64,000 nucleotides of DNA. Origin: Cloacimonetes bacterium UBA5284. GTDB taxonomy: Bacteria; Cloacimonadota; Cloacimonadia; Cloacimonadales; Cloacimonadaceae. The stretch is from the NCBI GenBank assembly GCA_002410505.1, contig DHSO01000045.1:1-64000 (forward strand), given 5' to 3'. Position numbers and translations under genes: made by a program. Below the pieces are notes generated by a model. The model saw nothing but the letters and a program-made list of their open reading frames with translations. It was not told the origin of the DNA and ran no database searches. Positions 17,458 through 27,157 of this stretch are shown here, in pieces (within the stretch, counting starts at the first letter, position 1; each line of letters starts with the position of its first letter).

Positions 17458-18244
17458 TCTGCACAAAGAGTTTCCCACCATCAGCCAGGCAGATTTCAAC
17501 TTTCTGCTATGCAATCTGAAGCATTGCAATCCGGGTCAAGTAAGCCTTAATCAATCACTCAACAGCGCCGAAGTGACCACCATGCAAGAATGGTTGGGAC
17601 GTTTGCTGGGGGGTGATCCTCCTCAATATGTTGTTCACACAGCCTGGTTTTTCTCTATGGAGTTGTATGTGGATCCCAGAGTCTTAATCCCCCGCTATGA
17701 TACGGAAGTCTTGGTTGACGCCCTACTTCCATATCTGGTGCCCAAAGCGAAAGTGCTGGAGATTGGAGTAGGATCGGGAGCCATATCCCTAGCATTGAAA
17801 AAAAGCAGAGCGGATCTGCAGATCTTTGCCACAGATATTGATGGCGGTGCCCTGGATGTAGCCCGGAAAAACTCTATCCGGCTTCAGCTTCCCATATACC
17901 TCGTGCAGGCTGATCTCTTTCCCGCTTCTGAAGGTGATTTTGATCTGATAGTATCCAATCCCCCATACATCAGTCCCGAAGAATATCTCGAACTGGAAAG
18001 CACTGTGAGAGACAAAGAACCGAAAATTGCCTTATTGGCAGCAGATAAGGGTTTTGCTTTCTTCAAACGTATTCTGGATAAAGCTCCGCAGTATCTGAAA
18101 GCAGGAGGAATATTGGCATTTGAGCATGGCAATAAACAGCAAAGCGCTTTGCAGAACTTGACAGAATCTGCCGGCTTTAGATTACTGCAAAAAGGACGTG
18201 ATCTGGCTGGTCGTGATCGTTTCCTGATCGTAAAATTAAAATAA
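17444..18244 (+). CDS. prmC: Release factor glutamine methyltransferase PrmC (HemK)
   Basis: The protein (266 residues from this start) has an N-terminal helical domain and a SAM methyltransferase domain with VLEIGVGSGAIS and the signature SNPPYIS, which recognises the glutamine of the release factor GGQ loop. PrmC methylates RF1 and RF2 to speed termination. The start is uncertain: ATG at 17438, ATG at 17444 and TTG at 17429 are all in frame, and all overlap the preceding gene. None has a strong ribosome site, which suggests coupled translation. prfA is not adjacent. Confidence 0.9.
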   Translation: MKAIDLHKEFPTISQADFNFLLCNLKHCNPGQVSLNQSLNSAEVTTMQEWLGRLLGGDPPQYVVHTAWFFSMELYVDPRVLIPRYDTEVLVDALLPYLVPKAKVLEIGVGSGAISLALKKSRADLQIFATDIDGGALDVARKNSIRLQLPIYLVQADLFPASEGDFDLIVSNPPYISPEEYLELESTVRDKEPKIALLAADKGFAFFKRILDKAPQYLKAGGILAFEHGNKQQSALQNLTESAGFRLLQKGRDLAGRDRFLIVKLK

Positions 18245-18260
18245 ATCCCAAGAGGATCCC

Positions 18261-19514
18261 ATGGATAAATTCATCATCGAATCCAGTCGCGATTTGAGCG
18301 GCAAAATCTATGTAAGCGGCGCCAAGAACGCCATTCTCCCTGTAATGGCAGCCTGCCTTCTGGCTCCGGGTAAGTCTGTATTGAAAAATGTTCCCATGCT
18401 CATCGATCTCAAAACAATGGCTCATCTTCTGAGAGTGATCGGTGCCAGAGTGGATTATGAAAATGACTCCATGAGCATTGACAGCAAGGATGTATGCTAT
18501 CCTGAAGCGCCATATGAATTGGTGAGCAAAATGCGGGCTTCGATATATGTATTGGGTCCCTTGCTGGCTCGTTTGGGCAAGGCTCGCGTATCTTTCCCCG
18601 GTGGATGTGCCATCGGAACTCGCCCTGTGGATCTTCACCTGAAAGCGATGGAAGCCCTGGGTGCTGAGATTGAGATCGAGCACGGTTACATCAACGCAAA
18701 GTGTGAAGCTTTAAAAGGCGGAGATATACATTTCGAAAAATCCTCTGTAGGTGCTACCATCAATGCGCTCATGGCAGCGGTTTTGGCAAAAGGTGTTACC
18801 CGTATGTTCAACGCAGCTATGGAACCGGAAGTGGATAGCACCATCGATCTTCTGAATAAGATGGGGGCATCAATACAAGGTAAAGGTAGTACTACACTCA
18901 CGATCGAAGGTGTGGATGAACTCTTTCCCGTGCAAATGGAAATGATCCCGGATCGCATCGAAGCGGGAACTTTTCTGATCGCCGGAGCTCTTTCCACCAA
19001 AGCCGTAACCGTATGCGGATGCAATCCCGAACACTTAACCGCACTGCTGGATAAACTGCGCGAAGCAGGCTGTGAACTGCAGATAGCCGGCAGCGATATC
19101 ACCGTGAACCCACCAAAGACAATTAAGGCTACCAATATCCTAACCTTGCCGCATCCCGGTTTCCCCACCGATCTTCAAGCTCAAATGACCGTATTGATGA
19201 GCCTCGCAGATGGAGTCAGCTTTGTGGAAGATACGGTTTTCCCGGATCGTTTCATGCATGTGGCGGAGCTCAACCGGTTGCAGGCTGATATTCAGATGCA
19301 GCGCAATGTTGCCCGGATAAACGGTGTGAAGAGCCTCAGTGGAGCGGAAGTGATGGCGACCGATTTACGAGCCAGTGCAGCTTTGGTATTGGCTGGAATG
19401 GTGGCAGAGGGCACTACTACCGTATCCCGCATTTACCACATAGATAGGGGATACGATCGAATCGAGGAAAAGCTCAACGGGATCGGCGCCAAAATAAAGC
19501 GCGAACAGGGCTGA
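18261..19514 (+). CDS. murA: UDP-N-acetylglucosamine 1-carboxyvinyltransferase MurA
   Basis: MurA transfers enolpyruvate from PEP to UDP-GlcNAc, the first committed step of peptidoglycan synthesis in the cytoplasm. The 417-residue protein begins MDKFIIESSRDLSGKIYVSGAKNAILP and has the active-site loop FPGGCAIGTRPVDLH with Cys116. This is the cysteine alkylated by fosfomycin in E. coli, so the enzyme is expected to be of the sensitive type. AGAGGA lies just before the ATG, and a terminator follows the stop. Confidence 0.96.
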   Translation: MDKFIIESSRDLSGKIYVSGAKNAILPVMAACLLAPGKSVLKNVPMLIDLKTMAHLLRVIGARVDYENDSMSIDSKDVCYPEAPYELVSKMRASIYVLGPLLARLGKARVSFPGGCAIGTRPVDLHLKAMEALGAEIEIEHGYINAKCEALKGGDIHFEKSSVGATINALMAAVLAKGVTRMFNAAMEPEVDSTIDLLNKMGASIQGKGSTTLTIEGVDELFPVQMEMIPDRIEAGTFLIAGALSTKAVTVCGCNPEHLTALLDKLREAGCELQIAGSDITVNPPKTIKATNILTLPHPGFPTDLQAQMTVLMSLADGVSFVEDTVFPDRFMHVAELNRLQADIQMQRNVARINGVKSLSGAEVMATDLRASAALVLAGMVAEGTTTVSRIYHIDRGYDRIEEKLNGIGAKIKREQG

Positions 19515-19523
19515 TGGCAGTTT

Positions 19524-19546
19524 CCTGGCCCTGTGCCGGGGTTTTT
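19524..19546 (+). terminator. Terminator after murA
   Basis: CCTGGC (19524-19529) pairs with GCCGGG (19535-19540), with one T-G pair and a five-base loop, followed by GTTTTT. It lies 10 bases past the murA stop. Confidence 0.65.
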
Positions 19547-19556
19547 GCTACGGCTA

Positions 19557-19889
19557 TTACATCAGTTCTTTGAGGTTTGCCAGAGCCTCAGGGGCGACCT
19601 CGTACAAAAACTTATTGGTATCGCAGGGTAGATCCGAGCATTCAGCACAGGTCCGGTAGCCTTTAGCGGTCGCACAGGCCCGGATAGGGCATTTGGCGCA
19701 CCAACTGAACTTTATGCCCTCACTTTGGCAAGCGTTGCAATTGATCTCTGCGTGACTCATCTGATGCTGGTATCGTTTGGACCATTCTACTGCCACTTTC
19801 TGCCGCAAGTCGTTGTCATCGTTGATGGTGGCAATGTAGGCTTCACACTTGGAACAGTCTATGCCGCAAGCTGATATTAGTTTTTTCAT
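19557..19889 (-). CDS. Cysteine-rich DUF3795 family protein
   Basis: The 110-residue protein begins MKKLISACGIDCSKCEAYIAT and contains paired cysteines throughout (ACGIDCSKC, CNACQSEG, WCAKCPIRACA, CAECSDLPC), the layout of DUF3795 proteins, which are thought to bind metal or an Fe-S centre. Function unknown. It overlaps the upstream flavodoxin/ferredoxin gene by four bases and shares its transcript, so a redox or metal-related partnership is plausible but unproven. Confidence 0.85.
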   Translation of the reverse strand: MKKLISACGIDCSKCEAYIATINDDNDLRQKVAVEWSKRYQHQMSHAEINCNACQSEGIKFSWCAKCPIRACATAKGYRTCAECSDLPCDTNKFLYEVAPEALANLKELM

Positions 19890-20701
19890 AATGTATCCTT
19901 GTTATACAGGTGTTCTTTATCTTGTATTTGTTTGTAATCCGGAAGTTGATATGGTTCTCTAAGGAAGAATGGTTTCAAAAAGCTGTGTGATATTGCTCTG
20001 ACGGGGCAATTCCACCAACATCGCAGGCAGAGTAGGCAGTCATCGGCAAATCGGATATTTCCATTTTCCAGAGTGATATTCTGGGTGGGACATTGCTTCG
20101 CGCAAAGCCCACAGGAAGTGCAATCTGAATTTACTTTCCAGTGCTTTGAAGATTGGACGGCTCCATATTTCTCAAGTCCGGCGAAAGCGTACAATAGCCC
20201 TCGCAAAGGGGGATCTGCTATTTTGTTTCTGATACCGGCCAGAATTTCTGAGGCACTCTGTCGTGCCAATACGATGCATTTCTCGTAACGTTTTTCCACT
20301 TTTGCCGGCTTTGCAGTTCCAAAGGAATTAGGCGGCATTACATAAAGCTGTTCGTGTTTGAGGCGGTAGCCCAGCTTTGCCATGCTATCACGAATTCTAA
20401 AAGTGGATCCTGCGCTGGCGAAAGAGCTTCCGGCTGTCTTGAAAAGAAAGTAGTCCTTTCGCATTGCGGGTAAGGTCTTTAGAAAATCGTACACAATAAT
20501 GGGAGCATCCATGGCATGAACCGGAAAGCCGATACCGATGATATCCCAATCCGAATAATTAGGGCTTATCCGGGCTTGCAAGATATCTTCCATGGGGATG
20601 AATTCACAGGTCTCTTGGTGAACTTGAAATTCGTCACACAGGATATTGGCGATGGCACTTGTATTACCCGTGCCACTGAATTGAATAATCAGGATACGCA
20701 T
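19886..20701 (-). CDS. EFR1-type flavodoxin-ferredoxin fusion protein
   Basis: The protein (271 residues from this start) has an N-terminal flavodoxin-like domain (LIIQFSGTGNTSAIA) for FMN binding. The C-terminal half has two 4Fe-4S motifs, CTSCGLCAKQCP and CLLCLRCWWNCP. This is the EFR1 family layout, common in anaerobes and used for low-potential electron transfer. I chose ATG at 20701 because AGAAGG precedes it and the flavodoxin strand begins at once; an in-frame ATG at 20728 would add nine residues with no homology. It is first in a two-gene operon with the DUF3795 gene. Confidence 0.88.
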   Translation of the reverse strand: MRILIIQFSGTGNTSAIANILCDEFQVHQETCEFIPMEDILQARISPNYSDWDIIGIGFPVHAMDAPIIVYDFLKTLPAMRKDYFLFKTAGSSFASAGSTFRIRDSMAKLGYRLKHEQLYVMPPNSFGTAKPAKVEKRYEKCIVLARQSASEILAGIRNKIADPPLRGLLYAFAGLEKYGAVQSSKHWKVNSDCTSCGLCAKQCPTQNITLENGNIRFADDCLLCLRCWWNCPVRAISHSFLKPFFLREPYQLPDYKQIQDKEHLYNKDTL

Positions 20702-21284
20702 AAAACCTTCTATTGATGCATAATTCATTCTGTATAAAGCAATATTCCATAGAGTCCGGGATTGTCAAGTCCGAACTGTCGATACATTCGATCTTGATAA
20801 CAGCGGTGGAACAACTGAAATCGAATCAATTGAAGCCAGACTACCCATAAAACGCGGTTTGATTTACCACCTCAGGGGGGAGGGGGGGCTATGTTTTGAT
20901 GCCACTTCTTTAGTGTGTACTAAAAAAATCCATACCATAGGCTTTGTGGTGGTATCAGAACGATGGGTTGTAGTATTACTAACTGTTGTTTTGCATAGTG
21001 CGAACTTTTTGAGTTTCACTTTGGATTGTGGATATAATGTTTTTGTTTGATGCTTTATCTGCATTATGGGATAGAACTGCGAGATAGATGAGGGTAAAGA
21101 TTGTATGGTTAGCAGTTTCAGAAAATTGTATCTGTTTTTTTACCGTGACAGATATCACTGATTCTTCATCAGGAATTATGAGTTTGCACATCAGTTTTTA
21201 CCAGTATTCTATGGGGAAAAATCACTTGACAGGATTCACCTTGTCCCAAAGACTAACATAAAGTAATATTATCAATAGGTAAAA
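20702..21284. other. 583-base intergenic region between divergent operons
   Basis: No supported gene. It holds a G-rich tract (six G, one A, seven G) at 20875-20888, and AT-rich sequence with no convincing open frame. A TTGACA lies at 21226-21231, about 55 bases before the cysteine desulfidase gene, but no good -10 box is at the right distance. No inverted repeat or riboswitch was recognised. Confidence 0.45.
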
Positions 21285-22580
21285 ATGCAACAATTTTCTG
21301 AGATATTAGCATTGATGAGGCAGGAAGTGGTTCCGGCACTTGGTTGTACGGAGCCCGCTGCTGTGGCTTTGGCGGCTTCCTTTGCAGCGAGTGTATTTCC
21401 CGCAGCATACGATGACATCACGGTAATAGTAAGCCAAAACATCCTCAAAAACGGAATGGGTGTGGGAATTCCGAATACAGGGCTAGTCGGCTTGGAAATA
21501 GCTGCCGCCTTGGGGTTGATCGTGGCCAAACCGGAAAGAGAATTACAAGTATTGGCAGATATCGATCCCGATCAGGTTGAAGCCGGTAAGAAACTCGCCG
21601 AAAGCATTGATATTCAGCTTTATCCCGGTGAAGATAAAGTGTATATTGAAGTCGAGTTAAACAGTAAAGATCATCGGGCACGAGCGGTGATTCGCTGGCG
21701 TCATTCCTTTCTGCACAAGCTGGAACTGGATGATAAGGTCTTAAAGTATCAGGACATGGGGCCTCAAAGTGATTCCAGGTTGGTAAGCGCATCGGATTTC
21801 AAGCTGAAAGACTACTATAACTATTGTACTCAAGCAGAATATAATACGCTGCTTACCATGGATTTGGGAGAAAAGTATAATCGTCGTATAGCGGATTTTG
21901 GCCTCAGCGAAAACTTGGGTATCGCTGTGGGAAAATCAATCATGCAGCAGATTGAGCAGGGGCTTTTGGGTGATGATATCCATCATTGGGCAATGGCACT
22001 AACTGCGGCCGCTACCGACGCCCGTATGAGCGGATGCAACCTCCCTGTGATTGCCAATACAGGCAGCGGAAATCAGGGACTATCCATAACCTTGCCCATC
22101 ATTGCTGCAGCCGAAAAGCTAAAGAGTTCTCATGAACAACTGGTCCGGGCTCTGGCTATGGGTCATTTGGTAAGTGTGCATATGAAGCATAAAATTGGTC
22201 TGTTGTCCTGCATTTGCGGTTGTCTATCTGCAGCAGCCGGAGCCGCCAGCGGTATTGTCTTATTGCTTGGAGGAGATTACCATAAGGTGGAATATGCCAT
22301 AAAGAATATGATAGGTAACACGGCCGGGATGGTATGTGATGGGGCAAAAGAGGGATGCTCTCTGAAGGTGGCCACCAATACTTCCGCCGCCGTACAATCC
22401 GCATTACTGGCTCACATGGGCAAATGCATCTCTGCCAATGATGGTATTGTAACAGATGACATCGATGAAACGATCGACAATCTGGCGGAATTTGTAAATT
22501 CCGGGATGCAGAACGCGGATTCCACAATACTGAATATAATGATAAATAAAAAGAATCATAAAGAGGAGCACAATGTCTGA
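21285..22580 (+). CDS. L-cysteine desulfidase / UPF0597 (CyuA-like) family enzyme
   Basis: The 431-residue protein carries the family hallmark LGCTEPAAVALAAS near the N-terminus and VCDGAKEGCSLKVATNT near the C-terminus, whose cysteines are thought to hold an Fe-S cluster. Characterised relatives break L-cysteine down to pyruvate, ammonia and sulfide without PLP; the fold is related to Fe-S serine dehydratases, so serine could be another substrate. The gene overlaps hutU by eight bases, so cysteine/serine and histidine breakdown are probably expressed together. This fits a peptide-fermenting lifestyle. Confidence 0.85.
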   Translation: MQQFSEILALMRQEVVPALGCTEPAAVALAASFAASVFPAAYDDITVIVSQNILKNGMGVGIPNTGLVGLEIAAALGLIVAKPERELQVLADIDPDQVEAGKKLAESIDIQLYPGEDKVYIEVELNSKDHRARAVIRWRHSFLHKLELDDKVLKYQDMGPQSDSRLVSASDFKLKDYYNYCTQAEYNTLLTMDLGEKYNRRIADFGLSENLGIAVGKSIMQQIEQGLLGDDIHHWAMALTAAATDARMSGCNLPVIANTGSGNQGLSITLPIIAAAEKLKSSHEQLVRALAMGHLVSVHMKHKIGLLSCICGCLSAAAGAASGIVLLLGGDYHKVEYAIKNMIGNTAGMVCDGAKEGCSLKVATNTSAAVQSALLAHMGKCISANDGIVTDDIDETIDNLAEFVNSGMQNADSTILNIMINKKNHKEEHNV

Positions 22581-24564
22581 GAAACCTTTTGTTGCCAAAC
22601 TAGATAATGTATTACCCCCGGATCCGGTGTTTGAACCGGGAATTCGCAGAGCACCTGACAGGGGATTGAACTTAAGTAAGAAAGAAATCAAACAAGCTCT
22701 TAAGAACGCATTACGCTACATCCCCACCGAACTTCACAGGCGAGTAGCACCAGAATTTTTGGAAGAATTGAAGACCATGGGAAGAATCTACGGCTACCGC
22801 TTTAGACCAAAAGGTCGCTTGATGGGTAAGCCGATTGATGAATACAAGGGTATTACCCAGGCCAAAGCTTTGCAAGTGATGATCGACAACAATCTCGATT
22901 TTGATATTGCTTTGTATCCCTATGAATTGGTCACTTACGGTGAAACCGGTCAAGTGTGCCAAAACTGGATGCAGTATCGTTTGATCATGAAGTATTTGGA
23001 AGCTATGACCGAGAATCAGACTCTGGTAGTGGCCAGCGGGCATCCCGTGGGTCTTTTCCCTTCCAGACCGGAAGCACCCAGAGTGATCTCCACCAATGGA
23101 CTTGTGATCGGAAAATGGGACAATCCGGAAGATTTCAAACGACTCACGGCTTTAGGTGTGGCAAATTACGGGCAGATGACAGCCGGCGGCTGGATGTATA
23201 TCGGGCCGCAGGGTATTGTGCATGGTACCTATATCACTTTGCTGAACGCGGGTAGAAAGTATTTAGGGATTCCCGTGGATCAGGATCTTGCGGGAGTATT
23301 GTATATCTCTTCCGGCTTAGGTGGAATGAGTGGCGCGCAGGCAAAGGCAATAGAAATCTCCGGAGGAATCGGTATCATCGCAGAAGTGGATTACTCCCGC
23401 ATCGAGACCAGGCATTCTCAGGGCTGGGTATCTCGAGTATCTGCCGATTTGGCAGAGATATTCACTTGGGTCCAAGAAGCCAGAAAGAGCAAAAAAGCAC
23501 TATCTATTGCCTATCATGGCAACATCGTGGATTTGTTGGATTATTGCGACCGGCAAGACCTCAAAGTGGAACTGATCAGCGATCAGACCTCATGTCATGC
23601 GGTTTACGAAGGTGGATACACACCTGCCGGGCTCAGTTTTGACGAAGGCCGCAAGCTTCTTGCCGCAGATGAAACCAAGTTCAAAAAAAAAGTGGATGAA
23701 TCTCTGAAAAAGCACTTTGAGACCATTAAATCACTCACACAAAAGGGGTCACGCTTTTGGGATTATGGCAACAGCTTCATGGCCAGTGTCTTTGATGCCG
23801 GAGTGCACGAGATCGCCAGAAATCCCGAAAATACAAATGATGGTTTCATCTGGCCATCTTATGTTGAAGACATCATGGGTCCCATGTGTTTTGATTATGG
23901 CTACGGACCTTTTCGCTGGGTTTGTCTGTCCCGCAAAGACGAAGACCTCAGGGCCACCGATAGAGCGGCCGCTGCGTTGATAGACCCCAAAAGAAATTCC
24001 ATGGATCGAGACAATCATCATTGGATAAACAGTGCCGAAGAAAACGCCCTTGTAGTGGGTACGAAAGCGCGTATACTCTATGCCGACGAAGAAGGCCGGG
24101 TTCGCATCGCGCTGAAATTCAACGACATGGTGCGCAATGGTGAGATTGGTCCGGTGATACTGGGCAGAGATCATCATGATGTATCCGGTACAGACTCTCC
24201 CTTCCGTGAAACCGCGAATATATATGACGGCTCCAATCTGATGGCAGACATGGCAACGCACTGTTTCGCTGGTAATGTGGCCAGGGGCATGACCCTTGTG
24301 GTGCTGTCGAATGGTGGCGGGGTCGGTATTGGGCGCAGTGTTAATGGCGGGAATGGTATTGTATTGGACGGCAGCGCGCGCATGGATGAAGTGGTTCGTA
24401 AGGCTCTTTCCTGGGATGTGATGGGTGGTGTGGCTCGCAGAGCTTGGGCCCGCAATTCCGGGGCTATCGACACAGCAGAAATGTGGAACGAAAAACACTC
24501 TGCCGAGGGAGCGATTACGGTTCCTGAAGCGGCTGATGATGAATATTTGGAAAGCCTGCTGTAG
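22573..24564 (+). CDS. hutU: Urocanate hydratase
   Basis: HutU uses tightly bound NAD+ as an electrophile to hydrate urocanate to imidazolonepropionate in histidine breakdown. The 663-residue protein has the family core, including ASGHPVGLFPS, the NYGQMTAGGWMYIGPQGIVHGT block, the SSGLGGMSGAQ glycine-rich loop and SDQTSCH. It is longer than typical HutU (about 550-560 residues), as in the variant family of several anaerobes. The start ATG lies inside the preceding gene with AGAGGAG upstream. hutH, hutI and hutG are not in the window. Confidence 0.94.
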   Translation: MSEKPFVAKLDNVLPPDPVFEPGIRRAPDRGLNLSKKEIKQALKNALRYIPTELHRRVAPEFLEELKTMGRIYGYRFRPKGRLMGKPIDEYKGITQAKALQVMIDNNLDFDIALYPYELVTYGETGQVCQNWMQYRLIMKYLEAMTENQTLVVASGHPVGLFPSRPEAPRVISTNGLVIGKWDNPEDFKRLTALGVANYGQMTAGGWMYIGPQGIVHGTYITLLNAGRKYLGIPVDQDLAGVLYISSGLGGMSGAQAKAIEISGGIGIIAEVDYSRIETRHSQGWVSRVSADLAEIFTWVQEARKSKKALSIAYHGNIVDLLDYCDRQDLKVELISDQTSCHAVYEGGYTPAGLSFDEGRKLLAADETKFKKKVDESLKKHFETIKSLTQKGSRFWDYGNSFMASVFDAGVHEIARNPENTNDGFIWPSYVEDIMGPMCFDYGYGPFRWVCLSRKDEDLRATDRAAAALIDPKRNSMDRDNHHWINSAEENALVVGTKARILYADEEGRVRIALKFNDMVRNGEIGPVILGRDHHDVSGTDSPFRETANIYDGSNLMADMATHCFAGNVARGMTLVVLSNGGGVGIGRSVNGGNGIVLDGSARMDEVVRKALSWDVMGGVARRAWARNSGAIDTAEMWNEKHSAEGAITVPEAADDEYLESLL

Positions 24565-24583
24565 CAGGAAAGGAAGTGACAAA

Positions 24584-25945
24584 ATGCTTAATCAGTTTGT
24601 GAAAGCGATGAAGGCTGAGGGTCTTCCGGATATGCTGATCCGCACCTTTTCTTCCTATTACGAAGCACTGAGTGGCGGTAAGATGGGTAAAATAAATGAA
24701 TCTGATATTAGCGCTCCTCAAAGCGAATCACTGGTGCGATATGAAGATCTCGAAAGCACCGGCACAAACAAACTGTTGAAGCATATTGCCGTGATCAAAC
24801 TGAATGGTGGTTTGGGCACCAGCATGGGTCTGTCTAGGGCGAAATCCCTACTTCCGGTGAAAGGTAATATGAACTTCTTGGATATCATTACGCGTCACGT
24901 GCTGGCACTGAGATCCGGCAGTGGTTATGATGTACAATTGATGTTCATGAACAGCTTTGCCACTCATCAGGATACTATGGACTACCTGGCAAAATACCCG
25001 GATCTGGTAAAGCAAAGCTTGCCCATAGCCTTTGTCCAAAACAAGTTCCCCCGCATATTGCAAGACACACTGGCTCCCTTCGAGAGCAAGGATAAAGATC
25101 AACGCTGGAATCCGCCCGGTCACGGTGATCTATATACTGCAATATCCACATCAGGTATATTGGAAGGCTTGATAGCACAGGGTTATCGCTATGCCTTTGT
25201 GGCGAACTCAGATAATCTGGGAGCGGTAGTAGATCCAGCCATAGCCGCATATATGGAAAAAAACGATATACCATTTTTGATGGAAGTGTGCCAGCGTAGT
25301 CAGATGGATAGCAAAGGGGGGCATCTGGCGCAAGATAAAGAAGGCAATCTACTCTTGAGAGAGATCGCGCAGTGTCCTGAAGAAGATCTAGCATCGTTTC
25401 AAGACATCGATAAATACAAGTATTTCAATACGAATAATTTGTGGATCGATCTGAAGGCACTGGAATGGCATCTGATCACCAATGAGGGACTGATGCTTTT
25501 ACCCTTGATCGTGAATCCGAAAGTGGTGCAGGATCAAAAAGTGTATCAATTGGAAACAGCGATGGGTGCGGCAATTAGCAGTTTTAAAGGATCTAGAGCA
25601 CTCGTGGTGCCCAGACAGCGTTTCGCGCCGGTGAAAAAGACCAATGATTTGCTGGCTATATGGTCTGACCTCTATGAATTAAATGATCAGTATCAACTGA
25701 AACTGAAACGGGGAATAGAGAAGATACCCTACATAGAGCTTGATCCTCGCTATTATGCAAGCATCGATCAAATGCGTAAGCGTTTTACCGGTATTCCTTC
25801 ACTGGCAGGCTGTAAAGAGTTGAAAATAGAAGGCGATGTAAGCTTTGACAACGATGTTATCTGCGACGGACGCGTGCATGTGAAGGCTCAGAATCCAGTA
25901 CGGATAAGCAATCGGCTCATCACCGGTGAAGTAAATTACGAATAA
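24584..25945 (+). CDS. UTP-glucose-1-phosphate uridylyltransferase, eukaryotic-type (UDPGP family)
   Basis: The 453-residue protein has the UDPGP signature KLNGGLGTSMG, a lysine-rich GLSRAKSLLPVKG, the uridine-contact segment PPGHGDLY and ANSDNLG. It belongs to the UGP2-like class, not the bacterial GalU class. It makes UDP-glucose for glycans and nucleotide-sugar pools; a UDP-N-acetylhexosamine specificity is possible but less likely. I chose ATG at 24584, where AGGAAGTGACAAA gives a good ribosome site; an extension to 24425 would overlap hutU. It is 11 bases before the MCE gene. Confidence 0.88.
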   Translation: MLNQFVKAMKAEGLPDMLIRTFSSYYEALSGGKMGKINESDISAPQSESLVRYEDLESTGTNKLLKHIAVIKLNGGLGTSMGLSRAKSLLPVKGNMNFLDIITRHVLALRSGSGYDVQLMFMNSFATHQDTMDYLAKYPDLVKQSLPIAFVQNKFPRILQDTLAPFESKDKDQRWNPPGHGDLYTAISTSGILEGLIAQGYRYAFVANSDNLGAVVDPAIAAYMEKNDIPFLMEVCQRSQMDSKGGHLAQDKEGNLLLREIAQCPEEDLASFQDIDKYKYFNTNNLWIDLKALEWHLITNEGLMLLPLIVNPKVVQDQKVYQLETAMGAAISSFKGSRALVVPRQRFAPVKKTNDLLAIWSDLYELNDQYQLKLKRGIEKIPYIELDPRYYASIDQMRKRFTGIPSLAGCKELKIEGDVSFDNDVICDGRVHVKAQNPVRISNRLITGEVNYE

Positions 25946-25956
25946 GGGGGATCAAT

Positions 25957-27156
25957 TTGGTTTCAAAAGCTACTAAGGTTCGTTTAGGTGTTTTTTTGGC
26001 GATAGGGAGCCTGCTGATCCTTGTCTTTGCCGCAGCAGTGGCAGGCAATCGCCTTACGCAAAAATGGGACACTTACTATATCGAATTTGTGGACTATCCG
26101 GTAAGTGGATTGCAGGTGGGCGGCACCGTGAATTATCAGGGCATCAAAGTCGGCAGGGTTGAAGACATCAAGATTGATCCCGATAATGTGCTGAAAGTGC
26201 AGGTTAGGATCAACATCGAACCCGGTACTCCGATCAAAGACGACACAGAAGCAGTGTTGAGTCTGATTGGTATCACCGGTTTGAAAGCGGTTGAGATACG
26301 GGGGGGCACAAACGAAGCTCGAACCATCAAACCCGGTGGCAATATCAAAGCCGGATCCACCATGATCGACGACATCTCCGAGCGAGCCATATCCATTGCG
26401 GAAAAGATCGACCTGATAGCTGCCAATATCAACGAAATAACCAACGAACAGAATCGGGAAAACTTGGCCAAGATACTTCAAGAAACCAGTGGTATTCTCG
26501 AAACCACCAGTATAAAGCTGAGCGGAACCCTGGATGCCTTTAGCCGTATTGCCAATAACACGGCCGATCTCACAGATGATCTGAGTAGGAATATGGACTT
26601 TCTCACTCAGAATCTGGCGGGGAATATCAATGACATCTCCGATAGCGCAGTGGAATCTCTTGATACTATCGCCAAAACTCTGAATGACGAATTGGTGCTG
26701 ATAACCAGAAATCTGAACCAAAACGTGAACGACATTAGCGATCAAGCACAGTACTTGATGCAGGATACCCGATTCCACCTGAATAATGTGGGGCAGAACA
26801 CCAATACTCTGGTCTTGGAAAGCACAGAGCAGATAGTGCAAGTGAGCGCGAGTATAAACAGATCTCTGGATACGATCAATCAGTTGCTGTCCTCGGAAGA
26901 ATTCATATCGATTGTCCAGAATATCGATACGCTTTCAGGACAATTGGCAGAGGCAAACATGAAAGACATGGTAACAAATTTGGGAACTACCATCCAGCGT
27001 ACGGGTATATTGATTAACACTCTGAACCGTACAGTGTTACGTTCTCAGGATGACCTGATGGAGACGATGGAAAACCTGCGTGATGCCACTGAGAACTTGA
27101 ATGATTTTTCCAGACAGATTTCGGATAATCCAGCAATTTTATTGAGAGGCAATTGA
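25957..27156 (+). CDS. MCE-domain lipid-transport protein (MlaD-like), TTG start
   Basis: The 399-residue protein has one N-terminal membrane anchor (about residues 8-30) and an MlaD/MCE domain (about 38-115) including YQGIKVGRVEDI and LIGITGLKAVEI. A long helical C-terminus of about 270 residues follows, predicted to form a coiled, possibly tunnel-like extension. MCE rings carry phospholipids between membranes, driven by the MlaE/MlaF transporter encoded three and four genes on. The only sensible start is TTG at 25957, with GGGGG seven bases upstream. The C-terminal helices are much longer than in E. coli MlaD (183 residues). Confidence 0.9.
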   Translation: MVSKATKVRLGVFLAIGSLLILVFAAAVAGNRLTQKWDTYYIEFVDYPVSGLQVGGTVNYQGIKVGRVEDIKIDPDNVLKVQVRINIEPGTPIKDDTEAVLSLIGITGLKAVEIRGGTNEARTIKPGGNIKAGSTMIDDISERAISIAEKIDLIAANINEITNEQNRENLAKILQETSGILETTSIKLSGTLDAFSRIANNTADLTDDLSRNMDFLTQNLAGNINDISDSAVESLDTIAKTLNDELVLITRNLNQNVNDISDQAQYLMQDTRFHLNNVGQNTNTLVLESTEQIVQVSASINRSLDTINQLLSSEEFISIVQNIDTLSGQLAEANMKDMVTNLGTTIQRTGILINTLNRTVLRSQDDLMETMENLRDATENLNDFSRQISDNPAILLRGN

Positions 27157-27157
27157 T

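Noticed and set aside
20875..20888. G-rich tract as a G-quadruplex
   Set aside because: Only two G runs are present, so an intramolecular four-run quadruplex cannot form in the usual way. It is simply noted as a G-rich tract.
21226..21231. TTGACA before the cysteine desulfidase gene as a full promoter
   Set aside because: No sequence with more than three matches to TATAAT lies 16-18 bases downstream, so only a -35-like box can be claimed.
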